Shown here piece by piece: positions 34,523 through 42,058 of a DNA stretch of 62,419 nucleotides. The translations under genes were made by a program, and so were the position numbers. Under the pieces are notes generated by a model, which worked only from the letters and a program-made list of their open reading frames with translations, ran no database searches and was not told the DNA's origin. Location: the NCBI GenBank assembly GCA_030059665.1, contig JANVYR010000001.1, positions 769,668-832,086 on the forward strand, in the 5' to 3' direction. Source of the DNA: Candidatus Calditenuis fumarioli (lineage in GTDB: Archaea > Thermoproteota > Nitrososphaeria_A > Caldarchaeales > Calditenuaceae). Numbering within the stretch: the first letter of the stretch is position 1; each line of letters starts with the position of its first letter.

Positions 34523-34792
34523 TTCCTTCCCGGCCCATCCCTGGAGCTGTATTTGAACCGCAATCGGGTCAGCCAAGTCAGCGGACGCGCGGTATTTCCC
34601 CTCGCTGAGTTGAGCATTGAAGTCAAGAGCCGATGTTCCATGTGGAGGCCCGGACGCGGCGATCGAGGCAGACTAAAGCCGTGAGAGGCGAGGCGACGTG
34701 CGGACGCTACTGCCTGACGTATGAGAAGGCGTTACATGAGGAGCGAGTTAATACGAGACGAGACCTGTTCGACGAGGACCGTGAGACCCGCG

Positions 34793-36010
34793 ATGGAGCA
34801 ACGCCTCACGCAGGAGGAGGTGACAGAGCTCTCCGAGGCGCTGAGGTGCATCAGGTGCGGCTTCTGCAACTCCGTCTGCCCGACCAGCCTGATACCCGAG
34901 GCCTACAAGCCCTCGCGGACCGCTCGGGGTAGGATGGTGCTGATCCAGTCGGCCCTGAGCGGCCTTAACCTCGACCTCTTCGACGGGGACGTGGCGGAGC
35001 TGATGGACCTCTGCTACGGCTGCAACCGGTGCCTGGCCGTCTGCCCCGCGGGCATCCCGATACCTGATTTGATTCGGAGCTACAGGCATGCCCTGTTGAA
35101 AAGGGAAGGTGAAAGGGAGCGCGTGATCGGGTTCTACACGGAGACCCTCCCGCAACTCTTCGGTCTTCCCGGACCCTTGAGGCGCCTGCTCCTCTCGATC
35201 GCTCCCAAGCGCCTGATAGCGATGTACCTGGGGCTTGCGACCGATGTGGAGCTTCCGGTCCCCGAGGGCGTGGAGGTTCGCGAGGTGATGCGGAGAACGG
35301 GCGTGCTGGGAGGTGACGATGCGGAGCTCGCCTACTTCGCCGACACCTACTACCGATACGTGAGGCCCTCGTCGCTGGAGCCGCTCTTGCACGCGCTCCG
35401 GGAGCTCGGTCACAAACTCTCCTTCCCGAGGCAGTGGGACTCCGGCGTCCTCTTGTGGGAGTACGGCGACCGGGATGGGCTCAAAGCGCTCGCGGAGAGG
35501 AACGTGGCCTCTCTGGTCCAAGAGGTCGAGCGGGGCAGGAGGGTCCTCACCACCTCGCCGGCAGCGACGCTGATGCTAAGGGAAGTTTACCCCAGGGTCC
35601 TCAGAACTCCCGAAGCCACGTCGGTCTCGAGAGCGGTCGTCGACGTCTGCGAGCTGATGCTGGAGCTTTCAGAATCTGTGCCCGAGAGGCTGGCCGTGAG
35701 GGAGAACGCGGTAACCCTTCACTCCAGCTGCTTCTCGCAGCACCTGGGCTTGACGCCCAAGCTGATCGGAGCGCTCGAGGGCCTCGGTGTTAAGGTCGTC
35801 GCGGTGAGGGGGGAGTGCTGCGGCGTCGGCGGTCTGTGGGGACTTTTGAAGAGGAACCGGAAGACCTCCTTGCGCGTGGCGGAGCGGCTCGTATCGCACC
35901 TCGAAGGGCCCGTCGTCACCTACAGCGAGACCTGTCACCTCCAGCTCGAAGGACTCTGCGGACCTCGGGTTCGTCTGCCGTTCCAGCTCATCGCACCTCG
36001 AGGGGGTTGA
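34793..36010 (+). CDS. GlpC/LutA-like iron-sulfur (CCG domain) oxidoreductase subunit
   Basis: 405 residues from the ATG at 34793, 42 bases after a TTAATAC box; an upstream ATG at 34721 would add 24 residues. Two 4Fe-4S motifs, CIRCGFCNSVCPTS near 20 and CYGCNRCLAVCPAGI near 78. One CCG-like domain in the C-terminal half is recognisable (LHSSCFSQH and GECCGVGG near 345-365); the first appears degenerate. Such proteins pass electrons from a flavoprotein (glycerol-3-phosphate, lactate or glycolate dehydrogenase) to the membrane or to heterodisulfide. No obvious flavoprotein partner is adjacent, although sdhA lies 2.5 kb upstream on the same strand. Confidence 0.85.
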   Translation: MEQRLTQEEVTELSEALRCIRCGFCNSVCPTSLIPEAYKPSRTARGRMVLIQSALSGLNLDLFDGDVAELMDLCYGCNRCLAVCPAGIPIPDLIRSYRHALLKREGERERVIGFYTETLPQLFGLPGPLRRLLLSIAPKRLIAMYLGLATDVELPVPEGVEVREVMRRTGVLGGDDAELAYFADTYYRYVRPSSLEPLLHALRELGHKLSFPRQWDSGVLLWEYGDRDGLKALAERNVASLVQEVERGRRVLTTSPAATLMLREVYPRVLRTPEATSVSRAVVDVCELMLELSESVPERLAVRENAVTLHSSCFSQHLGLTPKLIGALEGLGVKVVAVRGECCGVGGLWGLLKRNRKTSLRVAERLVSHLEGPVVTYSETCHLQLEGLCGPRVRLPFQLIAPRGG

Positions 36011-36013
36011 GCG

Positions 36014-36757
36014 TCAAGGTTCCCGCGAACACCAATCGGTATCCGGATTGTACTTCACTTTCCCCACCACAGGTTCAACAAGCTGCTCAACTTGGGAGGA
36101 CTCATAGCTCGAAATGGTGCGAAACATAGCAAACGCTCGGATGTCGACGTTCGGAACATCCTCCTTGATGCGCCATGCGCAAGCCATCACGGTATTTCCG
36201 CTGGTGATTATGTCGTCCACAAGAACCACCGTGTACCTCTTGGACCCATTGCCGAAATAACGCTTCAGCAAATCTTGATCGATGGCTATCGTTCTGTAAT
36301 GGTCCGAAACGCGTCGTTGAGCGGATTTTCCCGTTCTCGCTGGAGTCACGGGCTGGGTTCTTATCAAGAGAGGAACGATTTTTGTTCCCTGAAATCGTTT
36401 AGCTACCACCGGTTTAACAATTTTCTCGCATATCCATCTCGCAGGCCAAGCGGAATTGGCAAATTTTAACGGGCTCGAACGCGGGACAGGAACGAGGACT
36501 GTCTGGGAACCCACGAAGACGGGAACGAGTGTTCCCACGAACCCCCGTGAGAACGTATTTGTGAGGGACGAAATGACGTCATTTCGGCAATTTTTGACAG
36601 CTTTCATCAAATCCTGAGAGAGCTGAGCTGCACGGCTCAGTCCTTCGAATCTTTGTTGACCCCTTGAACCCCTACCTACAGGGTAGTACCGGAGCACGGA
36701 CCCAAAATTCAGTTCGGTGATGGGTGGTGGATTCTTCAACGGCGATGAAAAACTCAT
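36014..36757 (-). CDS. ComFC/ShosT-like phosphoribosyltransferase
   Basis: 247 residues, ATG at 36757, four bases after the dprA-like stop. The PRPP-binding motif VVLVDDIITSGNTVMA lies at about 177-192, the hallmark of type I phosphoribosyltransferases, preceded by the strand VLVPVPRSSPL near 88. The zinc ribbon of ComFC is missing, and the N-terminal 80 residues have no recognised domain. Codon use and G+C are lower than in the flanking genes, suggesting transfer. Pairing with a DprA-like gene matches the bacterial ShosTA toxin-antitoxin/defence module, where the phosphoribosyltransferase is the toxin; a simple ComF/DprA-type role is the alternative. Confidence 0.75.
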   Translation of the reverse strand: MSFSSPLKNPPPITELNFGSVLRYYPVGRGSRGQQRFEGLSRAAQLSQDLMKAVKNCRNDVISSLTNTFSRGFVGTLVPVFVGSQTVLVPVPRSSPLKFANSAWPARWICEKIVKPVVAKRFQGTKIVPLLIRTQPVTPARTGKSAQRRVSDHYRTIAIDQDLLKRYFGNGSKRYTVVLVDDIITSGNTVMACAWRIKEDVPNVDIRAFAMFRTISSYESSQVEQLVEPVVGKVKYNPDTDWCSREP

Positions 36758-36761
36758 ATCA

Positions 36762-37535
36762 TCAGAAATGGAGCAGCGTCAGCTGCCTCACCAGCTCCTG
36801 AGGCGACATCCACGGGAGTAGGTCGAGTAGCTCATCCAGCTCATCGGGATCCTGCAGCACCATCGCACCGTATTTCATGAGCTCATCGACCCAAGACGGG
36901 CGCCGAGATTCAACCAAACGGGAGACGAAGAGGGGCCTGTTCAACCTGATCGACTCCCAGGCCTGGGAAATGACTCCTGACTTCTCACCGGCCTCGACGA
37001 TCACCGTCGCGTTGGAGATGAGCGCCATCGTCCTGTTCCTGAGGACGAAGTTCTTTCTGGTTACCGGTGAACCGATTGGGAACTGGCTGATGACGAGGTG
37101 CTCCCGCATGAGCATCAGCTGGAGTTCCCTGTTCTCAGGCGGGTAGAACCGGTCGAGCGGCGTCCCGAGGACCGCGATCGTGCGGCCACCCTTCTCGAGC
37201 GCCGTCCTATGCGCCACCGTGTCTATTCCTCTGGCCAGACCGCTGACGATGATCACCCTTTCCCTCACCAGGTTCTCCACGAGCCTCCGCGCAAAAGCGA
37301 TTCCCTCATCGGTGGGCTGACGCGTGCCGACAACTGAGACCCTCGGGACCGGTAAAGGCACCAATTCCTGGATCTCCCCCACAACCTGAAGTCTCTTGGG
37401 CGCGTACTTGGCTTCGTACTCGTTGAGCGTCGAACCCAAAAGGTCCTCCGGTCGCAGCTCGGTGAACTCAAACATCTCCCCGTTGATTTTCAGGATGGTA
37501 TGACCGTGATGACGGTGAGCAGCAGTTGAAGTCAT
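36762..37535 (-). CDS. DprA/Smf-like protein (ShosA-like)
   Basis: 257 residues from the ATG at 37535; a downstream ATG at 37475 would also keep the fold. The Rossmann-type SLOG domain shows VSVVGTRQPTDEG near 65, IIVSGLARGIDTVAHRTAL near 88 and TIAVLGTPLDRFYPPENREL near 112. FPIGSPVTRKNFVLRNRTMA and VIVEAGEKSGVISQAWESI complete the DprA signature. There is no N-terminal SAM and no C-terminal winged helix, so it is a minimal DprA. DprA loads RecA in bacterial transformation; archaeal copies are less understood. Its four-base spacing to the PRTase gene points to a two-protein system. Confidence 0.82.
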   Translation of the reverse strand: MTSTAAHRHHGHTILKINGEMFEFTELRPEDLLGSTLNEYEAKYAPKRLQVVGEIQELVPLPVPRVSVVGTRQPTDEGIAFARRLVENLVRERVIIVSGLARGIDTVAHRTALEKGGRTIAVLGTPLDRFYPPENRELQLMLMREHLVISQFPIGSPVTRKNFVLRNRTMALISNATVIVEAGEKSGVISQAWESIRLNRPLFVSRLVESRRPSWVDELMKYGAMVLQDPDELDELLDLLPWMSPQELVRQLTLLHF

Positions 37536-37629
37536 ACGCCTGTAGTATCGCCGCAATGCTCGCTTTTGGGCATTGCTGGAACCGGCCCGAAAGTGGGAAC
37601 GCCTCGGCCACCCCCGCTAATCGTTCACC

Positions 37630-37637
37630 TTTAAAAG
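37630..37637 (+). promoter_or_regulatory. TATA box of rps8
   Basis: TTTAAAAG, centred 30 bases before the ATG at 37663; nearly leaderless transcript predicted. Confidence 0.65.
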
Positions 37638-37662
37638 CGGCTTGGGAGGGTGAGGGTTCAGG

Positions 37663-38052
37663 ATGGCGACGTTCGACTGGGTCTCGGGGCTCTTCACGAA
37701 GCTGTACAACAACGAGATGGCGAGGAACAAGGAGTGCGTCCACAAGTACTCGAAGCTGGTGGTGGAGATCCTGAAGACGCTCCAGAGGCACGGCTACGTC
37801 GGGGCCATCGAGTACGTCGAGGACGGGAGGGGAGGGAAGGTGATAATTCAGCTGCTGGGCAGGATCAACAAGGCAGGTCCCATCAGACCGAGGTTCAGCG
37901 TGAGCAAGGACGGCTACGAGGAGTTCGAGAAGAGGTACCTCCCGAGCAGGGACATAGGGATACTCGTGGTGACGACCAACAGGGGCGTGATGTCGCACAG
38001 GGAGGCGATAAAGCAGGGCCTCGGCGGGAAGCTCCTCGGCTACGTCTACTGA
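37663..38052 (+). CDS. rps8: Ribosomal protein uS8
   Basis: 129 residues, typical archaeal length. [12 protein letters not shown] at the start, [20 protein letters not shown] in the middle and the RNA-binding end [19 protein letters not shown] with the terminal GGKLLGYVY. uS8 binds the central domain of 16S rRNA. It stands alone with its own promoter, outside the ribosomal protein operon where archaea usually keep it; its neighbours are the DprA-like gene and serA. Confidence 0.96.
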   Translation: MATFDWVSGLFTKLYNNEMARNKECVHKYSKLVVEILKTLQRHGYVGAIEYVEDGRGGKVIIQLLGRINKAGPIRPRFSVSKDGYEEFEKRYLPSRDIGILVVTTNRGVMSHREAIKQGLGGKLLGYVY

Positions 38053-38120
38053 TCCTTCCACGCCTGAAAATCCTCAGGACCTTCTCCGAAGCAGTCCATC
38101 CCCTCCGTCACGGGACGACC

Positions 38121-39065
38121 TCAGACGGATTTGCCGAGCAGTTCCCTGATCACGAGCCTGGCAGCCTCTATGCCTGCCGCCCGCTGGGCCTCGTGGGTCT
38201 GGGCTCCCATGTGGGGCGTGGGTATCAGGTTGGGCAGCGAGAGGAGCTCGAGGTCGGTGGGTGGCTCCGTCTCGAAGACGTCCAGCGCAGCTCCGGCTAT
38301 CCATCCCTCTCTCAGGGCCCTCTTCAGAGCAGTCTCGTCGACGACCCCTCCACGGGCCATGTTGACGAGGAAAGCGGTCCGCTTCATCTCCCTCAGCTCC
38401 CTCTCCCCGATGAGTCCCCTCGTGGACGGGTCAAGCGGCGTGTGGATCGTTACTATGTCCGACTCGCGCAGAAGGGTGAGGAGGTCCACCTGCTTCCCTT
38501 CCACCGACTCGAGGAAGTCCCTGGGGACCTCTATCACGTCGTTCACCAGCACCCTCATCCCGAGGGCGTGGGCCATCCTCGCCACCTCCCGACCGATCCT
38601 CCCGCACCCTATGATCCCGACCGTCTTGCCGCGGAGCTCGATGCCGTGCGCCTCGGACTTCAGCCACCTCCCCTGCTTGAGCTCGGAGGCGTACCGGACT
38701 ATCCCCCTCGCGAGGCAGAAGAAGAGCCCGACCGTCAGCTCAGCGACCGCCCTCGTGACGGACTCCGGAGTGTTCAGCACCTTGACGCCGAGCTTGGTGA
38801 AGCCCTCCACGTCGACGTTGTCGAGCCCCACCCCCGCCCTCACGATGACCCTCAGGTTCCCCTTTCCGCCGACCGGCCGCGCCTTGACGTTGCTCCTGAT
38901 GACCACCGCGTCGTAATTGACGTACCTCCTGTCGAACTCCTGCTGCGTGATCCTCTCCTCGTAATCGACCTGAAGTCCCGCCGACCTCATCAGCTCAATC
39001 CCCTCCCTGTCGAGCCTGCAGGCGACGAGCACCCTGCTCACGTCATTAAGAGCGGCGAGCCGCAT
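38121..39065 (-). CDS. serA: D-3-phosphoglycerate dehydrogenase
   Basis: 314 residues from the ATG at 39065, which places VSRVLVACRLDREGIEL at the normal N-terminus; upstream in-frame starts exist. VIVRAGVGLDNVDVE carries the catalytic arginine region, the NAD fold is VGIIGCGRIGREVARMA, and DVFETEPP with HMGA holds the catalytic Glu and His. No ACT or ASB domain is present, as in short archaeal forms. It makes 3-phosphohydroxypyruvate in serine synthesis. Other D-2-hydroxyacid dehydrogenases are a weaker alternative. Confidence 0.85.
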   Translation of the reverse strand: MRLAALNDVSRVLVACRLDREGIELMRSAGLQVDYEERITQQEFDRRYVNYDAVVIRSNVKARPVGGKGNLRVIVRAGVGLDNVDVEGFTKLGVKVLNTPESVTRAVAELTVGLFFCLARGIVRYASELKQGRWLKSEAHGIELRGKTVGIIGCGRIGREVARMAHALGMRVLVNDVIEVPRDFLESVEGKQVDLLTLLRESDIVTIHTPLDPSTRGLIGERELREMKRTAFLVNMARGGVVDETALKRALREGWIAGAALDVFETEPPTDLELLSLPNLIPTPHMGAQTHEAQRAAGIEAARLVIRELLGKSV

Positions 39066-39144
39066 CAAATGTTTGCGCTCCTTTGTAGGTTGGGCGTCCG
39101 GCATGTCACGGCAACGCTCAGCCCCCGCATCGCACCAGAACACC

Positions 39145-39150
39145 TATAAT
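39145..39150 (+). promoter_or_regulatory. TATA box upstream of the AAA-associated gene
   Basis: TATAAT centred 28 bases before the TTG at 39176; it could also serve serA on the other strand. Confidence 0.55.
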
Positions 39151-39175
39151 TTGGGTCTGGGGTCGTTTTGAAGGG

Positions 39176-39700
39176 TTGGAGGAGACCGAGGAGGGCCATA
39201 GCTGCCCGATCGACGTCACTCCCTCGATGATCACGGGTCTGCTGGAGGTCCTGAGGCTCTGGAAGGGCAGGATGGACCTCAACCAGCTGGCGAGGGAGGT
39301 GGGAATGGAGCCGGGCCTGCTGCTGAGGGTGGCGGAGGTGGGGAAGTTGCTCGGTCTGCTCGAGTTCGTCGACGGCGACCTGGTCCTGACGAAGGCCGGC
39401 GAGTCCTACACCAGGAGGTCCTCCTCGGGAAAGCTCGGGATGCTGAGGGAGCTGGTGCCCAACATAGAGCCCTTCAGGTCGGTGATCGGGCTCCTCGAGC
39501 GGAACAGGTCTCCCATGACCGTCTCCGAGATCAACGAGCACCTGAAGGTGTGCACCGATGACGAGCAGCTCGAGACCTTCAAGACCTTCCTGATCGACTG
39601 GCTCGTCGCCACGGGAATCCTCGAGTACTCGGGCGAGGAGGAGACGTTCAGGCTGAAGAGGAGGAGGGCAAGGGGCCAGGTCAGCTCAGGAGCATCATGA
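39176..39700 (+). CDS. AAA-associated C-terminal domain protein (winged helix)
   Basis: 174 residues from a TTG at 39176, supported by the TATAAT box. It matches the domain usually fused to or encoded next to NitT/TauT-type ABC ATPases (AAA_assoc_C). The features are an N-terminal winged-helix-like segment DLNQLAREVGMEPGLLLRVA, LTKAGESYTRRSSSGKLGML near 80, and a C-terminal helical part IDWLVATGILEYSGEEETF. Its 3' end overlaps the ATPase gene by 20 bases in a convergent arrangement, so the normally linked domains are on opposite strands here. It probably regulates the transporter. Confidence 0.7.
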   Translation: MEETEEGHSCPIDVTPSMITGLLEVLRLWKGRMDLNQLAREVGMEPGLLLRVAEVGKLLGLLEFVDGDLVLTKAGESYTRRSSSGKLGMLRELVPNIEPFRSVIGLLERNRSPMTVSEINEHLKVCTDDEQLETFKTFLIDWLVATGILEYSGEEETFRLKRRRARGQVSSGAS

Positions 39701-40439
39701 CCTCGTCGACCAGCTTGAGGAAGGTCTCGTCCTTCCTGTTCCTCGGCCTTTCCAGATCGATCCTCACCTCGGCGACCACCGTCGCAGGCCTCCCCTTCAG
39801 CACCAGGACCCTGTCGGCAAGCTGGATCACCTCGTCGATGTTGTGGGAGACCATTACGACCGAGGCAGGAGGCAGGCTCGAGTCGAACCACATCTCCTCC
39901 AGCTCCCTCATCAGGGCAAGCGCCGTTAGGGGGTCGAGGTTGCTCATCGGCTCGTCAAGCAGGAGCAGGTCTGGCAAGACCACGAGGGCCCTGGCGAGGG
40001 CGACGCGCTGCTGCATCCCCCCGCTGAGCTCACGGGGATAGGCCGAGGCGTACCCAGACAGCCCCACGAGGTCGAGGAACCTCATCGCCAGCTCCTCCTT
40101 CTCCTCCTCGCTCATGTCCCTCCTCGAGAGGAGCGGGAGCTTGACGTTCTCGAGGACCGTCAGCCACGGCAACAGGTTCGGCGACTGGAACATCATCGAG
40201 ATCTTCGGGTGCGGGCCTTTGAGCTCCTCGCCCTTGAAGTAGACTTTCCCGTTCGTGGGTCTGAGGAGGCCGCACATCAGCCTCAGCAGGGTCGATTTGC
40301 CCGTCCCGCTGGGGCCGACGACGCCGACGAACTCGGTGTAATCGACGTGTAGGTTGATGTCCGTGAGGATCTTGGTCCTCGATCCGGGATATGCGAAGTC
40401 GACGTCCACCATCCTCAGCAGCTCCCTGCTCCCGTCCAT
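39681..40439 (-). CDS. NitT/TauT-type ABC transporter ATP-binding protein
   Basis: 252 residues. Walker A GPSGTGKSTLLRL near 43, Q-loop FQSPNLLPWL, signature LSGGMQQRVALARAL near 137, Walker B LLLLDEPMSNLD and switch VVMVSHN. The specificity resembles nitrate/sulfonate/taurine-family importers. The TATA box at 40468-40476 predicts a short leader. No permease or binding protein lies next to it; the AAA-associated domain protein overlaps it convergently. Confidence 0.92.
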   Translation of the reverse strand: MDGSRELLRMVDVDFAYPGSRTKILTDINLHVDYTEFVGVVGPSGTGKSTLLRLMCGLLRPTNGKVYFKGEELKGPHPKISMMFQSPNLLPWLTVLENVKLPLLSRRDMSEEEKEELAMRFLDLVGLSGYASAYPRELSGGMQQRVALARALVVLPDLLLLDEPMSNLDPLTALALMRELEEMWFDSSLPPASVVMVSHNIDEVIQLADRVLVLKGRPATVVAEVRIDLERPRNRKDETFLKLVDEVMMLLS

Positions 40440-40467
40440 GATCTCCGGGTCGCCTGAAACTGGGGAC

Positions 40468-40476
40468 GTTATATGG
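40468..40476 (-). promoter_or_regulatory. TATA box of the ABC ATPase gene
   Basis: CCATATAAC on the minus strand, centred 33 bases from the ATG at 40439. Confidence 0.5.
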
Positions 40477-40516
40477 TGAAAGGCGCGTGAGCAGGTGCAG
40501 ATGGGTTGGACCGCGA

Positions 40517-41098
40517 CTACACGTGGCCCCGGGTGAACAGGAAGTATTTGTTGTTGGGATCGGAGAGCTCCTGAAGGATCCTTTTGATCACGCTAGCCCT
40601 CGAGTCCTGGATGCCGGTCCTCCTGTCTATGTCCTCGAAGCTCTCGAAGGGTTTCTTCTCCCTCTCCTCCAGGACCTTCAGCATGGTCTTCTTCCCTATA
40701 CCAGGGATGACCTCGAGCGCGTGGAGCCTCGGCGTTAGCGGGCCGCAGGTGTTGAAGAACTCGACGAACTTCTTCTCTTTCTCCCGGACGATCCTCTCCA
40801 CGGCCCGCTCGAGCTCCATCTTCGCCGTCTCCGGCAGGTCGTTGTAACCGATCCGCCTCACGATCCTCACCACGTCCCTCGGGACGTCCTTCCCGATGTA
40901 GAGCACGTTGCCGGGAGCCAAATTGATCTCGGGCGAGACCGCGGCCTCCAGCAGCGTGAAGTGCTCGGTCCCGAGGAGGTAGGCCCTGTTGAACTGGGAT
41001 TGGTGCCCGTGCCTCGGACCCCACCTGGGAGGAGCTACGTCAAGCACTATCGCCTCGTCCTCGTAGATCTTGGGCCTGAACCTCTCCTGCTCCCGCAT
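40517..41098 (-). CDS. DUF655 family RNA-binding-like protein
   Basis: 193 residues. YEDEAIVLDVAPPRWGPRH begins the N-terminal OB-like domain, and LEVIPGIGKKTMLKVLEEREK near 130 is a helix-hairpin-helix motif. This is DUF655, found in most archaea just after the rpl21e and rpo4 genes, as here. The fold and the location suggest a role in RNA or translation, possibly rRNA processing; the function is not established. Confidence 0.85.
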   Translation of the reverse strand: MREQERFRPKIYEDEAIVLDVAPPRWGPRHGHQSQFNRAYLLGTEHFTLLEAAVSPEINLAPGNVLYIGKDVPRDVVRIVRRIGYNDLPETAKMELERAVERIVREKEKKFVEFFNTCGPLTPRLHALEVIPGIGKKTMLKVLEEREKKPFESFEDIDRRTGIQDSRASVIKRILQELSDPNNKYFLFTRGHV

Positions 41099-41108
41099 GC
41101 CCTACTCC

Positions 41109-41453
41109 TCAACCGCTCCCTTCGGAGCTGGACTCGACGTATTTCCTAACGGTCTCCGCGATGCCCCTCATCTTCTCCTCATCCGCAAGCACCGTCAGCA
41201 GCAACCTCCTGTAACCGGAGAGCACCGTCCTCACCTCCTCCACGGTCCTCGGGCAGATGTTGACCACCTGCACCGCCTCGATCTCCTCGAGCCCGAACTT
41301 CTCCATCAGCTCCTCCTTCAGCCTCCTCGCGGAGTCCGCGTCGAGCTTCGAGAAGGCAGTGACGTAGCTCAGTATCCTCTGGGCCACTGGCGAGGCCGAT
41401 TGCGCCCTGCTCTCGAGGATCTCCTTCACCTCAGGAAGGGAGACCGGCTTCAT
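41109..41453 (-). CDS. rpo4: RNA polymerase subunit Rpo4 (RpoF)
   Basis: 114 residues. SLPEVKEILESRA at the N-terminus, ILSYVTAFSKLDADSAR in the middle, then ICPRTVEEVRTVLSGYRRLL with the HRDC-like fold. Rpo4 forms the stalk with Rpo7 and helps initiation. It is in the conserved operon rpl21e-rpo4-DUF655, ten bases before the DUF655 gene. Confidence 0.92.
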   Translation of the reverse strand: MKPVSLPEVKEILESRAQSASPVAQRILSYVTAFSKLDADSARRLKEELMEKFGLEEIEAVQVVNICPRTVEEVRTVLSGYRRLLLTVLADEEKMRGIAETVRKYVESSSEGSG

Positions 41454-41489
41454 CGACAGCGTCCTCCTCGGCAGCTCCCCTCTACCCCC

Positions 41490-41792
41490 TCACGCGTTGT
41501 GAGGTCTTATGTGATCGGGAAGGACGTAGAGGATTTTCCTCTTCGAGCCGAGGTAGACCTCGACCTCGTAACCCCTTCCCCTCCTTCCTAGGACGACCCC
41601 GACCTTGCCGTGATACCGTTTGTGCGGCATCCCCTTCTGGACAGATGGGTCTGCGACGACGACCACCTTGCTCCCCACCGGATACTCCACCAGATACACG
41701 TCGGGCCTCGGCCCCATCCTCGATCCGGCGGGCTTGGTCATCAGGGTCCTCGTCCTGCTCCGGTAACCGTGATGTCTCGCCAAACCCAGCAT
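41490..41792 (-). CDS. rpl21e: Ribosomal protein eL21
   Basis: 100 residues. RHHGYRSRTRTLMTK at the start, GSKVVVVADPSVQKGMPH with the KOW-like turn RYHGKVGVVLGRRGRGYEV and KRKILYVLPDHIRP. The start ATG at 41792 is 26 bases from the ATTAAAC box, giving a leaderless operon transcript with rpo4 and the DUF655 gene. Confidence 0.95.
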   Translation of the reverse strand: MLGLARHHGYRSRTRTLMTKPAGSRMGPRPDVYLVEYPVGSKVVVVADPSVQKGMPHKRYHGKVGVVLGRRGRGYEVEVYLGSKRKILYVLPDHIRPHNA

Positions 41793-41812
41793 CCCGTGAC
41801 CCGCGCAGGGCT

Positions 41813-41819
41813 ATTAAAC
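41813..41819 (-). promoter_or_regulatory. TATA box of the rpl21e-rpo4 operon
   Basis: GTTTAAT on the minus strand, centred 24 bases from the ATG at 41792. Confidence 0.65.
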
Positions 41820-42058
41820 GTATCGGTGGCATGGGTGGCGACTGTCGAGTGCCGGCGCTCACCTGCTCGGGTGGATGGCAGAGGTGCGGTTGGTGGAGAT
41901 CGAGCGGTTGAAGTCGAAGTCGGGGAGAAGCGGTGCGGAAACGGGTTGCGAAAGTGGATCGAGGACCTGCGAGATGAAACGTCCACTGAAGGGCGCGCAC
42001 GTCTCGTTTCCTCGTTTCAAATAATTTGATATTGAGGTCCACCAGCAGATGCGGCGAG

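Noticed and set aside
32921..34684. 587-codon plus-strand frame opposite top6B
   Set aside because: Shadow frame opposite a well-supported gene.
37650..39149. 499-codon plus-strand frame over rps8 and serA
   Set aside because: Shadow frame; uS8 and SerA are unambiguous.
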